This document shows, piece by piece, positions 61,926 to 64,000 of a stretch of DNA of 64,000 nucleotides. The stretch is taken from contig NC_135243.1 of assembly GCF_947623445.1 (NCBI RefSeq), positions 19,600,479 to 19,664,478 on the forward strand, read 5' to 3'. Positions within the stretch are counted from its first letter, which is position 1, and each line of letters starts with the position of its first letter. This stretch comes from Clavelina lepadiformis (lineage: Eukaryota > Chordata > Ascidiacea > Aplousobranchia > Clavelinidae). A model generated the notes under the pieces. The model searched no databases. It saw nothing but the letters and a program-made list of their open reading frames with translations, and was not told where the DNA came from. Both the position numbers and the translations under genes were made by a program.

Positions 61926-63853
61926 TCACAAAACAGAACAAAATAAAACTGCAAATTCTTTTGGTGCAAATCTTAATATTAAAGAAGGTAGAGGTGCAGT
62001 AGGTAAAGGTGGTAATAGAGTAGGAAATGGTATTACAGTAGGGTCAACTATAATGGGATCATCTATAACAAGAAGTGTAAAAAGTCGGTTTATACAATAA
62101 CCCAGCGGTTGTTGAGGTTTAGCATATGAACACAAAACCCAAGCATCTCTGAGAAAACCAGGCGTGACAATTATGTCTCCAATACTACTGAAAATTGCAT
62201 TAGACCTCAACAAAGTCAGAGTTTTTGTTGTACATTCTACAAAGGAAGTTTGTCTTCGTTCGCCTGTAAAATCAAGTTTGGTCACAAGACAACCTTGTTG
62301 TTATATATACTTATGGTAAAATACACAAGACATGTTTTTTAAGGTCTTACGTTGGGTTAACAGCATACTGTACCTTTTCGTTTTAATAACTTTCAAAGCA
62401 GAAGTGAGTACTGTATATTGTCCGCTATATATAACTAACGGAATTTTCGAATTACAAAGTTGGCTGGAGCATATCTCGGAATACTTTACATACCATAAGA
62501 ATCTTGCGGAGGAGGTGTCGGCCGATTATTGCAAATCGCTAGTGCATCTCGAACAGGAGAACCCTCACGAGTTACTGCTTGCATGCGATAAAGCCAGTCG
62601 GGAAGGGTCACATCTTCATTATTTGCATCACATCCCAAAAATTCCGGACTAAAGGAATTGAAGAACATAAAAACTGTACAAGAGCTAACATGTTTCGGAG
62701 AAGAACATATGTCGTACATCAGAGTAGGAAACAGACGTAAATGTTAAAATCAAAGTTGAGTAAATATTGCTTTGCACCTGCTCTCGTTTACTGTATCGTT
62801 ATGTCTGTAAGCTCAAAATCTACTGCACTTCGCGTTCTTTTTCTTTGCAACTACTTCCGTACAGAGTCGTAGTAAATACGAGCATTTACACAACTTTGAT
62901 AGCAACATTTACGTCTGTTTCCTATACTCTGATGAACGACATATGTCCATGTCCGAAAAATGTTAGTTCTCGTGCATTGTCAATAAGTTAAGTTTTCTGC
63001 ACTAATTGCTTTATTTGCAACTTTATGATATTTGAAGTAAACATCTACTCTTTTTACGTTATAACCTAAAAAATGTTTTACCAGCCATCTGTAATAAAAC
63101 AGAAAAACAATCAAACGAAAACTTAAATCGTCTTTCACACTTCACGTACTTGCAAACCACATCTTCGTTGACGAATTGAGCAACGGTAAGAAAATCAACG
63201 TCGGCTCTTCCCGTAGGTAAATTGATTTCGTTGTCATAGCATGCGGTGTAGAAGCGAAACTGCGGAGAGTTTGGGAAGAAGCCACTCCGTTCTCAATTGA
63301 GACAATATATCATTAAAAACTTACTAAACATTTGTGTTCTAGATCCATAATAATAAGTCTTTTCCCGCAAAGTAGACTATATTTTGCACCAAGGTACATT
63401 ATGCTAACAATTATAGTAAAAGGAAATAAACAACAAAATAACAATATAGTAATCAGACTAAAATACACGTACATGCAGTTTTCCAGTCACACTTACACAC
63501 AGATATACTCAAGAGAGTAGATGCAAAATATTTACCATATACATTTGATGATGTTTGCCGCTTTGCGCGAAATCGTGCACCTAAATCAAGTTAGTGAGAA
63601 AAGTTTACATAAATATGCAACCTGCTTCTTTGTTAAGCGGCTGTTTAGTATAAATACAGAGATTAGAGTACAGCAAATACGGTCTTATATGAGATTTGTT
63701 TTAATCGTATTCCAAACACTGATTTACACGTTCACCTGCTCTGTTGCTTACGGCATATTCATCAATACATTCTCTGCTCGGCTGCAGTAAGTCGGAAGTA
63801 GTTTTCAAAAAATACCTAAGCGATTTTTCCAACAGTCAACGTTGTATTCAGTT
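61926..63853 (-). CDS. Inverted paralogue of the TSP1-family proprotein, partial at the right edge; lacks TSP1
   Basis: Five exons recognised by homology and phase: 63736-63853, 63536-63580, 63150-63291, 62494-62648 and 61926-62263. They match exons 4-8 of the gene at 55.1-60.3 kb. Shared pieces: CWKNRL, PSRECIDEYA; the 45-nt exon with FRAKRQ against LRKKRQ; FFPNSPQFRFYTACYDNEI and GRADVDFLTVAQFVNEDV; EGSPVRDALAICNNR; and in the last exon DAWVLCSYAKPQQP against DALILCAITQPQVP. The last exon starts with GERRQTSFVECTTK and has no TSP1 repeat, and its tail is Pro/Leu-rich. Exon 63736-63853 is one base out of step with its partner near 63815 (alignment shows a 1-nt loss), which breaks the frame. 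Exons 1-3 would lie beyond 64000. It may be a pseudogene, or the base loss may be a sequencing error, since the later four exons are clean. Confidence 0.78.
62672..62980. repeat. Inverted repeat (about 75-nt arms) inside a paralogue intron
   Basis: 62672-62746 is nearly the reverse complement of 62904-62980 (shared TTTACGTCTGTTTCCT, CTCTGATG, ACGACATATG and ATGTTAG), with a loop of about 157 nt. It lies wholly in the intron between the exons at 63150-63291 and 62494-62648. Looks like a small foldback/MITE-type insertion. Confidence 0.7.
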
Positions 63854-64000
63854 CTAATGAAGAACGATGTATCAATATTAATACGATTCGACAGTGTGTT
63901 GAATACAAACCCGAACAGAAAAGTTTGACAGGAAAGTCAACATTTTTTATGTTCTCGCATAGGACAAAGTTTCATTTACCGGTTTAATTAAACTTACAAT

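Noticed and set aside
62332-62652. 106-codon plus frame
   Set aside because: Antisense to paralogue exon 62494-62648, which has conserved phase and motifs.

Overview
This is AT-rich eukaryotic DNA with metazoan genes split by short to medium introns and many small decayed repeats. The gene set (fructosamine-3-kinase, ficolin-like collagen/fibrinogen lectins, an LGR-like GPCR with LDL-A modules, X11/Mint, an SLC22 carrier, a TSP1 protein) points to an invertebrate. An ascidian tunicate (Ciona-like) is my best guess. That is an inference from gene content, compact introns and style; no sequence was compared with a database.

Layout. 0-3.8 kb: an intact three-exon fructosamine-3-kinase gene (minus strand). 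4.9-6.1 kb: a 9-bp minisatellite and a dispersed repeat. 6.4-11 kb: a degraded fibrinogen-domain fragment, then a seven-exon ficolin-like gene (minus) whose third exon has an in-frame stop. 12.5-13.5 kb: a hAT transposon remnant. 14.2-17.7 kb: an SLC22-type carrier gene (minus) that seems to lack the segment for TM2-TM4. 19.6-19.9 kb: a LINE endonuclease fragment. 20.4-22.3 kb: a second, intact ficolin-like gene whose promoter and 5' flank are duplicated from the first. 25.3-28.4 kb: a four-exon receptor with LDL-A modules joined directly to a seven-helix domain (minus). 28.4-38.9 kb: gene-poor, with hAT-type MITEs and a piggyBac-like element. 38.9-40.6 kb: an intronless adaptin-like gene. 42.4-44.8 kb: a decayed exon 3 of fructosamine-3-kinase, then a second intact copy (plus). 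47.2-49.7 kb: an X11/Mint (APBA) adaptor in one uninterrupted frame (minus). 50-55 kb: repeats, including a nested foldback. 55.1-60.3 kb: an eight-exon secreted or GPI-anchored TSP1-containing proprotein (plus). 61.9-63.9 kb onward: its inverted paralogue (minus), running off the right edge.

The genes do not form an operon or one pathway. The recurring theme is local duplication followed by divergence or decay: FN3K (two intact copies plus one relic), ficolin-like (one intact, one with a stop, one fragment) and the convergent TSP1-proprotein pair. Exon boundaries below were worked out by hand from GT/AG sites, phase matching and paralogue comparison.
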